Assembly (NCBI GenBank): GCA_900320765.1
Contig: ONTN01000031.1
Location: 1-12,191 of the forward strand
Length of the DNA: 12,191 bases
Direction: 5' to 3'
Source: an uncultured Eubacteriales bacterium
GTDB taxonomy: Bacteria > Bacillota > Clostridia > Oscillospirales > Oscillospiraceae
Shown here: piece after piece, positions 1-6,029 of the stretch
Layout of the letters: every line of letters begins with the position of its first letter
Position numbering within the stretch: the first letter of the stretch is position 1
Notes under the pieces: model-generated
Seen by the model: the letters and a program-made list of their open reading frames with translations, nothing else
The model's database searches: none
Told to the model about the DNA's origin: nothing
Program-made: the position numbers and the translations under genes

Positions 1-446
1 AGGACCGAGACGGAGGTAACCTCGCTGCCGGTTCCGGCTGTCGTGCCGATCAGCACGATGGGCAGCGGCGCATGGTCCCACTTTGCGGAATAGAAGACCT
101 CTTCCGTCATCCCGGGATTCGCCGCGAAAACACTGACGGCCTTCGCTGCGTCCAGTGGAGAGCCGCCCCCGATTACAAGCACAAATTCCGCACCCGCTTC
201 ATGGGCCAGTCGGCCTCCTTCCTGACAGGAGACAAGGGTCGGGTTCGATTCGATCCCGGCATAATGCGTGAAGGAGATCCCCTGTGAGCAGAGCGCATCT
301 TCGACATCCTGCAGTGCCCCGGAGCGCGCCGCTGCGCTTCCTCCGGTAACAATCAGGCAGCGCTTTCCGTAGCGGGCCAGTTTCTTCGCGTTCTCTGCAA
401 CGCAGTGTTCTCCCGTGATCAGTTCCGTCGGCATAAAGAATTGCAT
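1..446 (-). CDS. Iron-containing alcohol dehydrogenase, N-terminal part (runs off the left edge)
   Basis: Reading the minus strand from the ATG at 444-446 gives an open frame of 148 codons that is still open at position 1, so only the N-terminal part is present. It starts MQFFMPTELITG and contains the nucleotide-binding GGGSPLDAAKAV motif and, near the edge, GTTAGTGSEVT. Both are hallmarks of the group III (Fe-dependent) alcohol dehydrogenase family, whose members reduce aldehydes or oxidise alcohols with NAD(P)H in the cytoplasm. The metal-binding His residues would lie outside the window, so the substrate cannot be told. AAGGAG sits 8 bases before the ATG, and a good promoter lies at 500-528. 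Leu codons are mostly CTG and no Ile ATA codon is used, unlike the genes further right. The family call is firm; the exact type (propanediol, butanol or lactaldehyde enzyme) is open. Confidence 0.88.
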   Translation of the reverse strand, partial: MQFFMPTELITGEHCVAENAKKLARYGKRCLIVTGGSAAARSGALQDVEDALCSQGISFTHYAGIESNPTLVSCQEGGRLAHEAGAEFVLVIGGGSPLDAAKAVSVFAANPGMTEEVFYSAKWDHAPLPIVLIGTTAGTGSEVTSVSV

Positions 447-499
447 ATGATTTGCTCCTTGTTTCCGAAATAAGCTCTGTAAAATAAAATCTGAAAGCC

Positions 500-528
500 A
501 TCTTACTACTCTGCCGCCTCGAGGTCAA
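500..528 (-). promoter_or_regulatory. Sigma-A type promoter for the alcohol dehydrogenase gene
   Basis: On the minus strand TTGACC (523-528) is followed after 17 bases by TAAGAT (500-505). It lies about 55 bases before the dehydrogenase start codon. It is arranged back to back with the plus-strand promoter at 552-580, with 23 bases between the two -35 boxes, so one regulator could act on both. No operator was recognised. Confidence 0.65.
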
Positions 529-551
529 GAATCAGATCCGTGATTTCTTTC

Positions 552-580
552 TTGCCAGACGCAGGTCAAGATGCTACAAT
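552..580 (+). promoter_or_regulatory. Sigma-A type promoter for the cysteine desulfurase gene
   Basis: TTGCCA (552-557), a 17-base spacer and TACAAT (575-580) form a good vegetative promoter. Transcription should begin near 587. That leaves only about 10 bases before an upstream ATG at 597 but a normal leader before the ATG at 612, which helps choose the gene start. Confidence 0.65.
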
Positions 581-611
581 GCTCGGAGAATCTTGAATGG
601 AGATACCGATC

Positions 612-1799
612 ATGCACTATCTGGATAATTCCGCCACCACGCAGGTCTGCCCGGAGGCCGCGCAGGCTGCGCTTTCCGCTATGACGCAGGACTTCGGAAA
701 CCCGAGCTCTACCCACACCGTCGGCCGGGAAGCCAAAAAGCTTCTTGACCGCTCCCGAGCTTCGGTCGCATCGGCACTGGGCTGCACCCCTGCAGAGCTG
801 ATTTTCACTTCCTGCGGGTCCGAGAGCGACAACTGGGCTCTGCTCTCCGGTGCCGAGAGCATGAAGCGCAGGGGGAATCATATCATCAGCTCAGTGGCCG
901 AACATGACGCCGTTCGCCGCAGCCTCGACCTGCTGGAGGAGCGCGGTTTTGAGGTCACCCGTCTGAAGCCCGGACCCTCCGGGGCGGTTTCGGTGGATGC
1001 AGTCCGCGAAGCACTGCGGGAGGATACGATCCTCGTCTCCCTCATGCTGGTCAACAACGAGACCGGTGCCGTTACAGACATTGCCGGCGTCTCTGCCATG
1101 CTGAAAGCAGCGGGCTCCCAGGCCCTGCTTCACACGGACGCGGTTCAGGCGGTGGGACACATCCCCGTAAACGTAGTTGAGGACAATATCGACCTTCTCT
1201 CCTCCTCCGCGCACAAGTTCCACGGGCCGAAGGGCGTCGGCTTCCTTTACGCTCGACGCGGCATTCGCCTAATAAGCCTTATCGAGGGCGGAGCTCAGGA
1301 GCGCGGAAGGCGCGCGGGGACGGAGAACGTACCCGGGATAGCCGCCATGGCGGCCGCACTTCGCGAGGCTGCTGCGAAGATGGACGAAAGCTCGGCGGTT
1401 ATTACAGAAAAGCGCGACAGGCTCATAAAGGGCCTTTCGGAAATATCACACTCCGCACTTAACGGCGACGCGGCGAAGCGGCTTCCCGGCAACGTCAGCT
1501 TTTGCTTTGAGGGCATCGAGGGCGAATCCCTGCTGCTGCTTTTGGACGACAAGGGCATCTGCGCCTCTTCCGGCAGCGCCTGCACCTCTGGCTCCCTCGA
1601 CCCGAGCCACGTTCTTCTTGCAATCGGCAGAGTGCACGACGTGGCGCACGGCTCTCTGCGTCTTACCATCGACGAGACGATTTCAGACGAGGACGTCGAC
1701 TATATCGTAAGCTCGGTCAAAGAGGTCGTAGATTACCTGCGCGGCTTCTCGCCGATATGGCGCGACCTCTGCTCCGGCAAGAAACAGTTTATTCTTTAA
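612..1799 (+). CDS. iscS: Cysteine desulfurase (NifS/IscS family)
   Basis: A class V PLP-dependent enzyme of 395 residues that takes sulfur from L-cysteine as a persulfide and passes it to Fe-S scaffolds and thiolation enzymes in the cytoplasm. The N-terminus HYLDNSATT is typical of the family. The PLP lysine is K202 in SSAHKFHGPKG, and the persulfide-forming cysteine is C324 in SSGSACTSGS. The ATG at 612 is preferred over one at 597: family members begin just before YLDNSAT, GGAGA lies 8 bases upstream, and the predicted transcript start (about 587) leaves no room for a ribosome site for 597. A scaffold gene follows 30 bases downstream, and mnmA, a known sulfur acceptor partner, lies further down. 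Codon choice changes within the gene at about 1.2 kb (CTG-rich without ATA before; ATA appears after). The symbol nifS would be equally acceptable. Confidence 0.93.
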   Translation: MHYLDNSATTQVCPEAAQAALSAMTQDFGNPSSTHTVGREAKKLLDRSRASVASALGCTPAELIFTSCGSESDNWALLSGAESMKRRGNHIISSVAEHDAVRRSLDLLEERGFEVTRLKPGPSGAVSVDAVREALREDTILVSLMLVNNETGAVTDIAGVSAMLKAAGSQALLHTDAVQAVGHIPVNVVEDNIDLLSSSAHKFHGPKGVGFLYARRGIRLISLIEGGAQERGRRAGTENVPGIAAMAAALREAAAKMDESSAVITEKRDRLIKGLSEISHSALNGDAAKRLPGNVSFCFEGIEGESLLLLLDDKGICASSGSACTSGSLDPSHVLLAIGRVHDVAHGSLRLTIDETISDEDVDYIVSSVKEVVDYLRGFSPIWRDLCSGKKQFIL

Positions 1800-1829
1800 G
1801 GCATATAATTATAAGTAGGAGGCAATAAA

Positions 1830-2194
1830 ATGGCACTTTACAGCGAAAAGGTCATGGACCATTTCCGCAATCCCCGCAATGTCGGCGTTATCGAGGACGC
1901 GGACGGAGTCGGCGAGGTCGGAAACGCGAAATGCGGCGATATAATGAAGATGTATCTTAGGTCATAAAGGACGTTAAGTTCGAGACCTTCGGCTGCGGCA
2001 GCGCGATAGCCTCAAGCTCCATGGCGACCGAGCTTATTAAGGGAAAGCCCGTGGCCGACGCGATGAAGCTCACGAACAAGGCCGTCGCTGAAGCCCTTGA
2101 CGGGCTGCCCGATTACAAGATGCACTGCTCCGTTCTCGCGGAGGAGGCTATACGCTCCGCCCTCGAGGATTACGAAAAAAAGAAAAATTCTTAA
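1830..2194 (+). pseudogene. iscU: IscU/NifU-like Fe-S cluster scaffold, frameshifted
   Basis: The ATG at 1830 follows AGGAGG (1817-1822) with ideal spacing. The first 45 codons read as an IscU N-terminus (MALYSEKVMDHFRNPRN, then GNAKCGDIMKMYLR) and hit TAA at 1965-1967. The rest of the protein continues in another frame from 1961 to 2194: VIKDVKFETFGCGSAIASSS, then PDYKMHCSVLAEEA. All three cluster-binding cysteines and the conserved Asp next to the first Cys survive. What is missing is the short hairpin between the LR and VIKDVKF segments, about four residues in homologs. This fits loss of roughly 13 bases (3n+1) near 1959-1961. IscU normally assembles [2Fe-2S] clusters using sulfur from the desulfurase encoded just upstream. 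Either this copy is truly broken, or the gap is a sequencing or assembly error; the excellent conservation elsewhere favours error or very recent decay. Confidence 0.88.
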
Positions 2195-2202
2195 ATCACC
2201 TA

Positions 2203-2231
2203 TTGACATAGTAGGTTTATGCTGTTATAAT
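2203..2231 (+). promoter_or_regulatory. Perfect consensus sigma-A promoter for the metY-cysK-mnmA leader
   Basis: TTGACA (2203-2208), exactly 17 bases, then TATAAT (2226-2231). It begins only 9 bases after the stop of the IscU-like gene. The start point should be near 2238, giving a leader of about 440 bases before metY. A promoter this strong on a biosynthetic operon suggests that control is exerted after initiation, which fits the attenuator described at 2503-2635. Confidence 0.88.
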
Positions 2232-2298
2232 GGCCACGTTCACACGAACGAAACGAAAATGGAAACGATGATTAATTCCGCGAGAGCAAATTGCGAGG

Positions 2299-2382
2299 TT
2301 TTTTTCGTCGCAGCGAAGGCGAGAAATCGCAGGAATACTTTGTGTATTCCAAGATTTGGAGACAAAGCTGCGGCGGAAAAAG
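2299..2382 (+). other. Long three-tier RNA hairpin in the metY leader
   Basis: The outer helix pairs 2300-2314 with 2367-2381 over 15 consecutive pairs, two of them G-U; 2299 and 2382 could add another wobble pair. Inside, after asymmetric purine-rich internal loops (GAAGGCGAG on one side, GGAGACAAA on the other), AAATC (2324-2328) pairs with GATTT (2353-2357). The tip is a perfect 7-bp hairpin, GGAATAC (2332-2338) with GTATTCC (2344-2350), closing a 5-base loop. A second small hairpin, TGCCG-AAG-CGGCA, follows at 2392-2404. No U-tract follows, so this is not a terminator. I could not match it to a riboswitch or T-box class. It may be a structured leader domain or a dispersed palindromic repeat. 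Confidence 0.6.
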
Positions 2383-2446
2383 ACCGCAAGGTGCCGAAGC
2401 GGCATTTAATCAGCGTTTCCATAAAGATTACGAGGAGGCGAAACCG

Positions 2447-2575
2447 ATGCTTAGAACTTCGAGCGCAAGCTACAGCGGCGTTATGTGTTGTCGAATGCTT
2501 ATCTCCCGGGCATACTATATGGCTGGGGCGTTCGGCTGTGCGTCGGCGCGCCTCAGATCGGTGCGATGTAATTAA
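2447..2575 (+). CDS. Leader peptide with tandem Cys codons (42 residues)
   Basis: A short ORF starts at the ATG 2447-2449, with AGGAGG at 2433-2438 and an 8-base spacing, one of the best ribosome sites in the window. It ends at TAA 2573-2575. The middle reads SYSGVMCCRMLISRAYY, so it carries two adjacent Cys codons (2486-2491) flanked by Met codons, plus Cys at residues 31 and 41. All four Cys codons are TGT, although the larger plus-strand genes nearby use TGC almost exclusively. The stop lies 18 bases before the B strand of the attenuator (2593) and 102 bases before metY. The peptide has no membrane segment and no recognisable domain. Its position, codons and overlap with alternative RNA helices indicate a regulatory leader whose translation reports cysteine supply. 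Function is inferred; translation is well supported by the ribosome site. Confidence 0.8.
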   Translation: MLRTSSASYSGVMCCRMLISRAYYMAGAFGCASARLRSVRCN

Positions 2576-2635
2576 CTTACCGCATTCCCCCATATGCCCG
2601 GGAGCTTTTATGAGAAAGCCCCCGGCTTTCTTTTT
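2503..2635 (+). promoter_or_regulatory. Predicted ribosome-mediated (trp-like) transcription attenuator
   Basis: Four segments can form mutually exclusive helices. Segment A, CTCCCGGGCATA (2503-2514, inside the leader peptide ORF just after the Cys codons), is perfectly complementary over 12 bp to segment B, TATGCCCGGGAG (2593-2604). Segment B plus following bases (2598-2608) can instead pair with segment C (2615-2625) in an 11-position helix with a single A-C mismatch. That helix would use up the 5' arm of the terminator at 2613-2635. So A:B permits the terminator and B:C prevents it. A ribosome held at or just after the Cys codons would interfere with A and favour B:C, giving read-through into metY. 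Segment A begins 11 bases after the second Cys codon, so masking by a ribosome paused there is marginal; a five-pair extension of A:B (2498-2502 with 2610-2614) would bring the helix within reach. The pairings are seen directly; the mechanism is inferred by analogy to the trp leader. Confidence 0.72.
2613..2635 (+). terminator. Intrinsic terminator of the attenuator, upstream of metY
   Basis: An 8-bp perfect stem, AGAAAGCC (2613-2620) with GGCTTTCT (2624-2631), closes a CCC loop and runs into TTTTT (2631-2635). It lies between a strong promoter and the metY ribosome site, where only a conditional terminator makes sense. Confidence 0.85.
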
Positions 2636-2677
2636 GTCCGGCGCAAAAACACTTAAAAATCAAAGGAGATAATAAAA

Positions 2678-3961
2678 ATGAGCAGCTATAAATTCGAGAC
2701 CCTTCAGCTTCACGTAGGCCAGGAGCAGGCCGATTCCGCAACCGACTCCCGCGCGGTCCCCATCTATCAGACCACCTCTTACGTATTCCATAACAGCAAG
2801 CACGCCGCCGACCGCTTCCGCCTTGCCGACGCCGGCAACATATACGGAAGACTTACGAACTCCACTCAGGACGTTTTTGAAAAGAGGGTCGCAGCCCTCG
2901 AGGGCGGAAGCGCGGCTCTCGCCGTAGCATCCGGAGCCGCCGCCATCACATATACTATAGAGGCGCTTGCGGCAAACGGCGGCCACATCGTGGCGCAGAA
3001 GACGATCTACGGCGGAAGCTACAACCTCCTCTCCCACACTCTCCCCCAGTACGGAGTCACGACGACCTTCGTCGACGCCCACGATCTAAATGAGGTCGAG
3101 GCAGCGATACAGGAGAACACAAGGGCGATATATCTCGAGACCCTCGGAAATCCGAACAGCGACATTCCCGATATCGACGCGATAGCCGCGATAGCCCACA
3201 AGCACGGCCTCCCCCTCGTGATAGACAACACCTTCGGCACCCCCTACCTCATTCGCCCGATAGAGCACGGGGCCGATATCGTAGTCCACTCCGCGACGAA
3301 GTTTTTGGGAGGTCACGGCACTACCCTCGGCGGAGTGATAGTAGAGTCCGGGAAATTTGACTGGAGCGCGAGCGGAAAGTACCCCAACATAGCCGCCCCC
3401 AACCCCAGCTATCACGGAGTATCCTTCTACGACGCAGTCGGCCCCGCCGCCTTCGTAACCTATATCCGCGCCATACTCCTCCGCGATACGGGAGCTTCTA
3501 TATCCCCCTTCAACGCCTTCCTGCTTCTTCAGGGCGTAGAGACCCTCTCGCTCAGGCTCGAGCGCCACGCTGAGAACACGAAGAAGGTCGTTGAATACCT
3601 CAGCTCCCACCCGCTCGTTGAAAAGGTCAACCATCCCTCCCTGCCCGATCACCCCGACCACGCTCTCTATGAGAAGTACTTCCCGAACGGCGGCGCTTCG
3701 ATATTCACCTTTGAAATTAAGGGCGGGCAGAAGGAGGCCTGGGCTTTTATCGATAACCTCAAGATCTTCTCACTCTTAGCAAACGTGGCCGACGTTAAGA
3801 GCCTCGTTATCCACCCCGCCTCCACGACCCACTCCCAGCTCTCCGAGGAGGAGCTTCTGGATCAGGGCATCAAGCAGAACACGATTCGCCTCTCAATCGG
3901 CACCGAGCACATCGACGATATCATAGCAGACCTTGAAAACGGCTTTGCCGCCGTAAAATGA
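2678..3961 (+). CDS. metY: O-acetylhomoserine sulfhydrylase (aminocarboxypropyltransferase)
   Basis: A 427-residue PLP enzyme of the Cys/Met metabolism family. It condenses O-acetylhomoserine with sulfide to homocysteine in the cytoplasm; some members also act on O-acetylserine. The sequence shows FETLQLHVGQEQ at the N-terminus, the YGRLTNSTQDVFEKRVAALE segment, and the PLP lysine K208 in HSATKFLGGHGT. The length is normal for MetY and longer than CGS/CBL-type enzymes (about 380-400), and the long insert after GGVIVESGKFDW is also MetY-like. AAAGGAG sits 8 bases before the ATG. It is the first gene behind the attenuated leader, and cysK follows after 20 bases. The protein contains no cysteine residue. 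The family call is firm; the exact acyl donor is inferred. Confidence 0.94.
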   Translation: MSSYKFETLQLHVGQEQADSATDSRAVPIYQTTSYVFHNSKHAADRFRLADAGNIYGRLTNSTQDVFEKRVAALEGGSAALAVASGAAAITYTIEALAANGGHIVAQKTIYGGSYNLLSHTLPQYGVTTTFVDAHDLNEVEAAIQENTRAIYLETLGNPNSDIPDIDAIAAIAHKHGLPLVIDNTFGTPYLIRPIEHGADIVVHSATKFLGGHGTTLGGVIVESGKFDWSASGKYPNIAAPNPSYHGVSFYDAVGPAAFVTYIRAILLRDTGASISPFNAFLLLQGVETLSLRLERHAENTKKVVEYLSSHPLVEKVNHPSLPDHPDHALYEKYFPNGGASIFTFEIKGGQKEAWAFIDNLKIFSLLANVADVKSLVIHPASTTHSQLSEEELLDQGIKQNTIRLSIGTEHIDDIIADLENGFAAVK

Positions 3962-3981
3962 TTTGAAAGAAGGAAATAAAA

Positions 3982-4917
3982 ATGTCAAACGTATATAAGG
4001 GAACCCTCGGTCTTATCGGAAATACCCCGCTCGTTGAGCCGGTCAATCTTGAAAAGGAGCTCGGTCTCGAGGCGACCGTTCTCGTTAAGCTCGAGTATTT
4101 CAACCCTGCCGGAAGCGTAAAGGACAGGATCGCGAAGGCGATGATAGAGGACGCAGAGGCGAAGGGGCTTCTCAAGCCCGGCTCCGTTATAATCGAGCCC
4201 ACCTCCGGAAACACCGGCATCGGCCTTGCCGCCATAGCCGCGGCGAAGGGCTACCGCATCATACTCACTATGCCCGAGACGATGAGCGTTGAGCGCAGGA
4301 ACATCCTCAAGGCCTACGGCGCCGAGCTCGTCCTCACCGAGGGCGCAAAGGGCATGAAGGGAGCCATTGCAAAGGCCGAGGAGCTCGCAAAGGAAATACC
4401 CTCGAGCTTCATTCCCGGCCAGTTCGTTAACCCCGCGAATCCCGCCATACACAAGGCAACCACCGGTCCGGAGATCTGGCGCGATACCGACGGGAAGGTA
4501 GATATCTTCGTCGCCGGAGTAGGCACGGGCGGCACCGTTACCGGCACGGGCGAATATTTAAAGGAGCAGAATCCCGATATCAAGGTAGTCGCCGTCGAGC
4601 CCTCCGACTCTCCCGTTCTCTCCGAGGGGCACGCAGGCCCGCATAAGATACAGGGCATCGGCGCGGGCTTCGTGCCCGACGTGCTGAACACGAAGATATA
4701 CGACAGCGTATTCCCCGTTCAGGGCGCGGACGCCTTTGCCACCGCGAAAAAGCTCGCGAGGAAGGAGGGCATCTCCGTCGGCATCTCCTCCGGCGCCGCC
4801 CTCTACGCCGCCATCGAGCTTGCGAAGCTCGAGGAGAACAAGGGCAAGACCATCGTCGCCCTCCTCCCCGACAGCGGCGACCGCTACTACTCCACCCCCC
4901 TCTTCACAGAAGCGTGA
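3982..4917 (+). CDS. cysK: Cysteine synthase A (O-acetylserine sulfhydrylase)
   Basis: A 311-residue fold-type II PLP enzyme that makes L-cysteine from O-acetylserine and sulfide. Diagnostic features are the N-terminal GLIGNTPLV, the PLP lysine K47 in NPAGSVKDRIAKAM, the substrate-binding loop TSGNTG at 74-79, the glycine-rich phosphate loop GVGTGGTVTGTG, and the late SSGAAL segment containing the cofactor-contacting Ser. The length matches CysK (about 310), with no CBS-type extension. GAAGGA lies just upstream of the ATG. The gene is 20 bases behind metY and its stop overlaps the mnmA start, so all three should be co-transcribed. Like MetY it has no cysteine residue. No cysE (serine acetyltransferase) is present in the window, so the O-acetylserine supply must be encoded elsewhere. 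Confidence 0.95.
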   Translation: MSNVYKGTLGLIGNTPLVEPVNLEKELGLEATVLVKLEYFNPAGSVKDRIAKAMIEDAEAKGLLKPGSVIIEPTSGNTGIGLAAIAAAKGYRIILTMPETMSVERRNILKAYGAELVLTEGAKGMKGAIAKAEELAKEIPSSFIPGQFVNPANPAIHKATTGPEIWRDTDGKVDIFVAGVGTGGTVTGTGEYLKEQNPDIKVVAVEPSDSPVLSEGHAGPHKIQGIGAGFVPDVLNTKIYDSVFPVQGADAFATAKKLARKEGISVGISSGAALYAAIELAKLEENKGKTIVALLPDSGDRYYSTPLFTEA

Positions 4918-5963
4918 AAGTTATAGTCGGCCTCTCCGGAGGCGTTGACAGCTCCGTTGCGGCCTGCCTTCTAAAGAAGGCAGGCCACGACGTTATCGGG
5001 GTGACCCTCCGCACCTGGGAGAGCGGCGGGAGCCGCTGCTGCGCGATAGACTCGGCGAGGGAGTCGGCGCGGGCGCTTGACATTCCGTACCGCGTTATAA
5101 ACTGCGCTTCCGCATTCAGAGAGAAGATTGAGACTCCGTTTATCGAGAGCTATCTTCGCGGCCTTACCCCGAACCCCTGCGTTATCTGCAACCGCGATAT
5201 CAAGTGGGAGTGGATGCTCTACGCTGCGGATATTTTAGGCGCGGACGCTGTCTCCACGGGTCACTTTGCCTCCGTCACGCGCCTTGAAAACGGGCGGTAC
5301 GCCGTCAGAACGGCGGCGGACACGAAAAAGGATCAGAGCTATATGCTCTACCGCCTTACTCAGGCAGAGCTCTCGAGGACCGTTCTCCCGCTCGGCGGAC
5401 TTACTAAGGCCGAGGTGCGCGAGATAGCGCGCGACGCCGGGCTCCCTTCGGCAAGTATACCGGACTCTCAGGAGGTCTGCTTCGTATCGGAGGGAAGCTA
5501 CGCAGACCTCGTTAAAAGCCGAGCGCCGGATAGCTTTCCGGGTGAGGGGCGCTTCGTAGACGAGGACGGCCGCGTTCTCGGCACGCATCAGGGAATTTTC
5601 CGCTACACCGTGGGTCAGCGCAAGGGGCTTGGCCTCGCCTTGGGCTATCCCGCCTTTGTGAAGGAGATCAGAGCGGAGACGAACGAAATTGTGATCGGAG
5701 GCGCAGAGTCGCTTTTCGTTTCCGGGGTTATTTGCCGCGATCTGAGCTTTATGAGCATAGCGCAGCTTAGATGCGGGGAAGCTCTGCCCTGTACGGCAAA
5801 AATACGCTATCACCACGAGGCTCAGAGCGCGGTACTATCCTATGAGGAAGAGGACGCCGCAAGGCTCTCCTTCTCCTCGCCCGTGAGGGCTCCCGCCCCG
5901 GGTCAGTCCGCCGTATTTTATGATGAGGACGGCTTTATTATCGGCGGCGGAATAATACAATAG
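4914..5963 (+). CDS. mnmA: tRNA-specific 2-thiouridylase
   Basis: A 349-residue enzyme that thiolates U34 of Lys, Glu and Gln tRNAs using sulfur relayed from a cysteine desulfurase. The PP-loop SGGVDSS at residues 8-14 binds ATP. TPNPCVICN carries the first catalytic-region cysteine (C92), and the second is C189 in SQEVCFV. TGHFA, the TVGQRKGLG segment and the C-terminal beta-barrel follow in normal order and at normal length. Translation starts at GTG 4914, which shares four bases (GTGA) with the cysK stop, a sign of translational coupling. Placing a sulfur-relay acceptor directly behind cysteine synthase and downstream of the desulfurase ties tRNA thiolation to cysteine supply. Its cysteine codons are nine TGC and one TGT. 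No terminator was recognised after the gene. Confidence 0.94.
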   Translation: MKVIVGLSGGVDSSVAACLLKKAGHDVIGVTLRTWESGGSRCCAIDSARESARALDIPYRVINCASAFREKIETPFIESYLRGLTPNPCVICNRDIKWEWMLYAADILGADAVSTGHFASVTRLENGRYAVRTAADTKKDQSYMLYRLTQAELSRTVLPLGGLTKAEVREIARDAGLPSASIPDSQEVCFVSEGSYADLVKSRAPDSFPGEGRFVDEDGRVLGTHQGIFRYTVGQRKGLGLALGYPAFVKEIRAETNEIVIGGAESLFVSGVICRDLSFMSIAQLRCGEALPCTAKIRYHHEAQSAVLSYEEEDAARLSFSSPVRAPAPGQSAVFYDEDGFIIGGGIIQ

Positions 5964-5968
5964 ACCCC

Positions 5969-5997
5969 TTTTCAACCTCCCGGTTCTCTGCTATACT
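5969..5997 (+). promoter_or_regulatory. Likely promoter of the GH32 gene
   Basis: TTTTCA (5969-5974), a 17-base spacer and TATACT (5992-5997). It lies directly behind the mnmA stop and ends 32 bases before the GH32 start codon. The -35 box matches consensus at four of six positions. No operator palindrome was seen. Confidence 0.5.
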
Positions 5998-6029
5998 TTC
6001 AGTATCAAAATCAGAGGAGGAGCAGAGCC

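Noticed and set aside
597..611. Upstream ATG for the cysteine desulfurase
   Set aside because: A GGAGA also precedes it, but the predicted transcript starts only about 10 bases upstream, and family members start at the ATG equivalent to 612.
2291..2575. A 94-residue ORF ending with the leader peptide, starting at 2291
   Set aside because: There is no ribosome site at its start, and its first half runs through the long hairpin. The internal ATG at 2447 has an excellent AGGAGG site, so only the last 42 codons are taken as coding.
2238..2635. T-box, S-box or lysine riboswitch in the metY leader
   Set aside because: No T-box antiterminator core (TGGNACC) or S-box core is present. GGTGCCGAAGC at 2390-2400 recalls part of the lysine riboswitch, but the other conserved segments and its helices are absent. 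The leader peptide and alternative helices explain the terminator better.
2097..2672. A 191-residue plus-strand ORF spanning the leader
   Set aside because: It begins inside the IscU-like coding sequence in another frame, reads through promoter, hairpins and terminator, and has no family-like features.
5235..5816. A 193-residue minus-strand ORF opposite mnmA
   Set aside because: It is an antisense shadow of a complete mnmA gene, with no family motif or ribosome site. Other long antisense frames over metY, GH32 and the lipoprotein were dismissed for the same reason.
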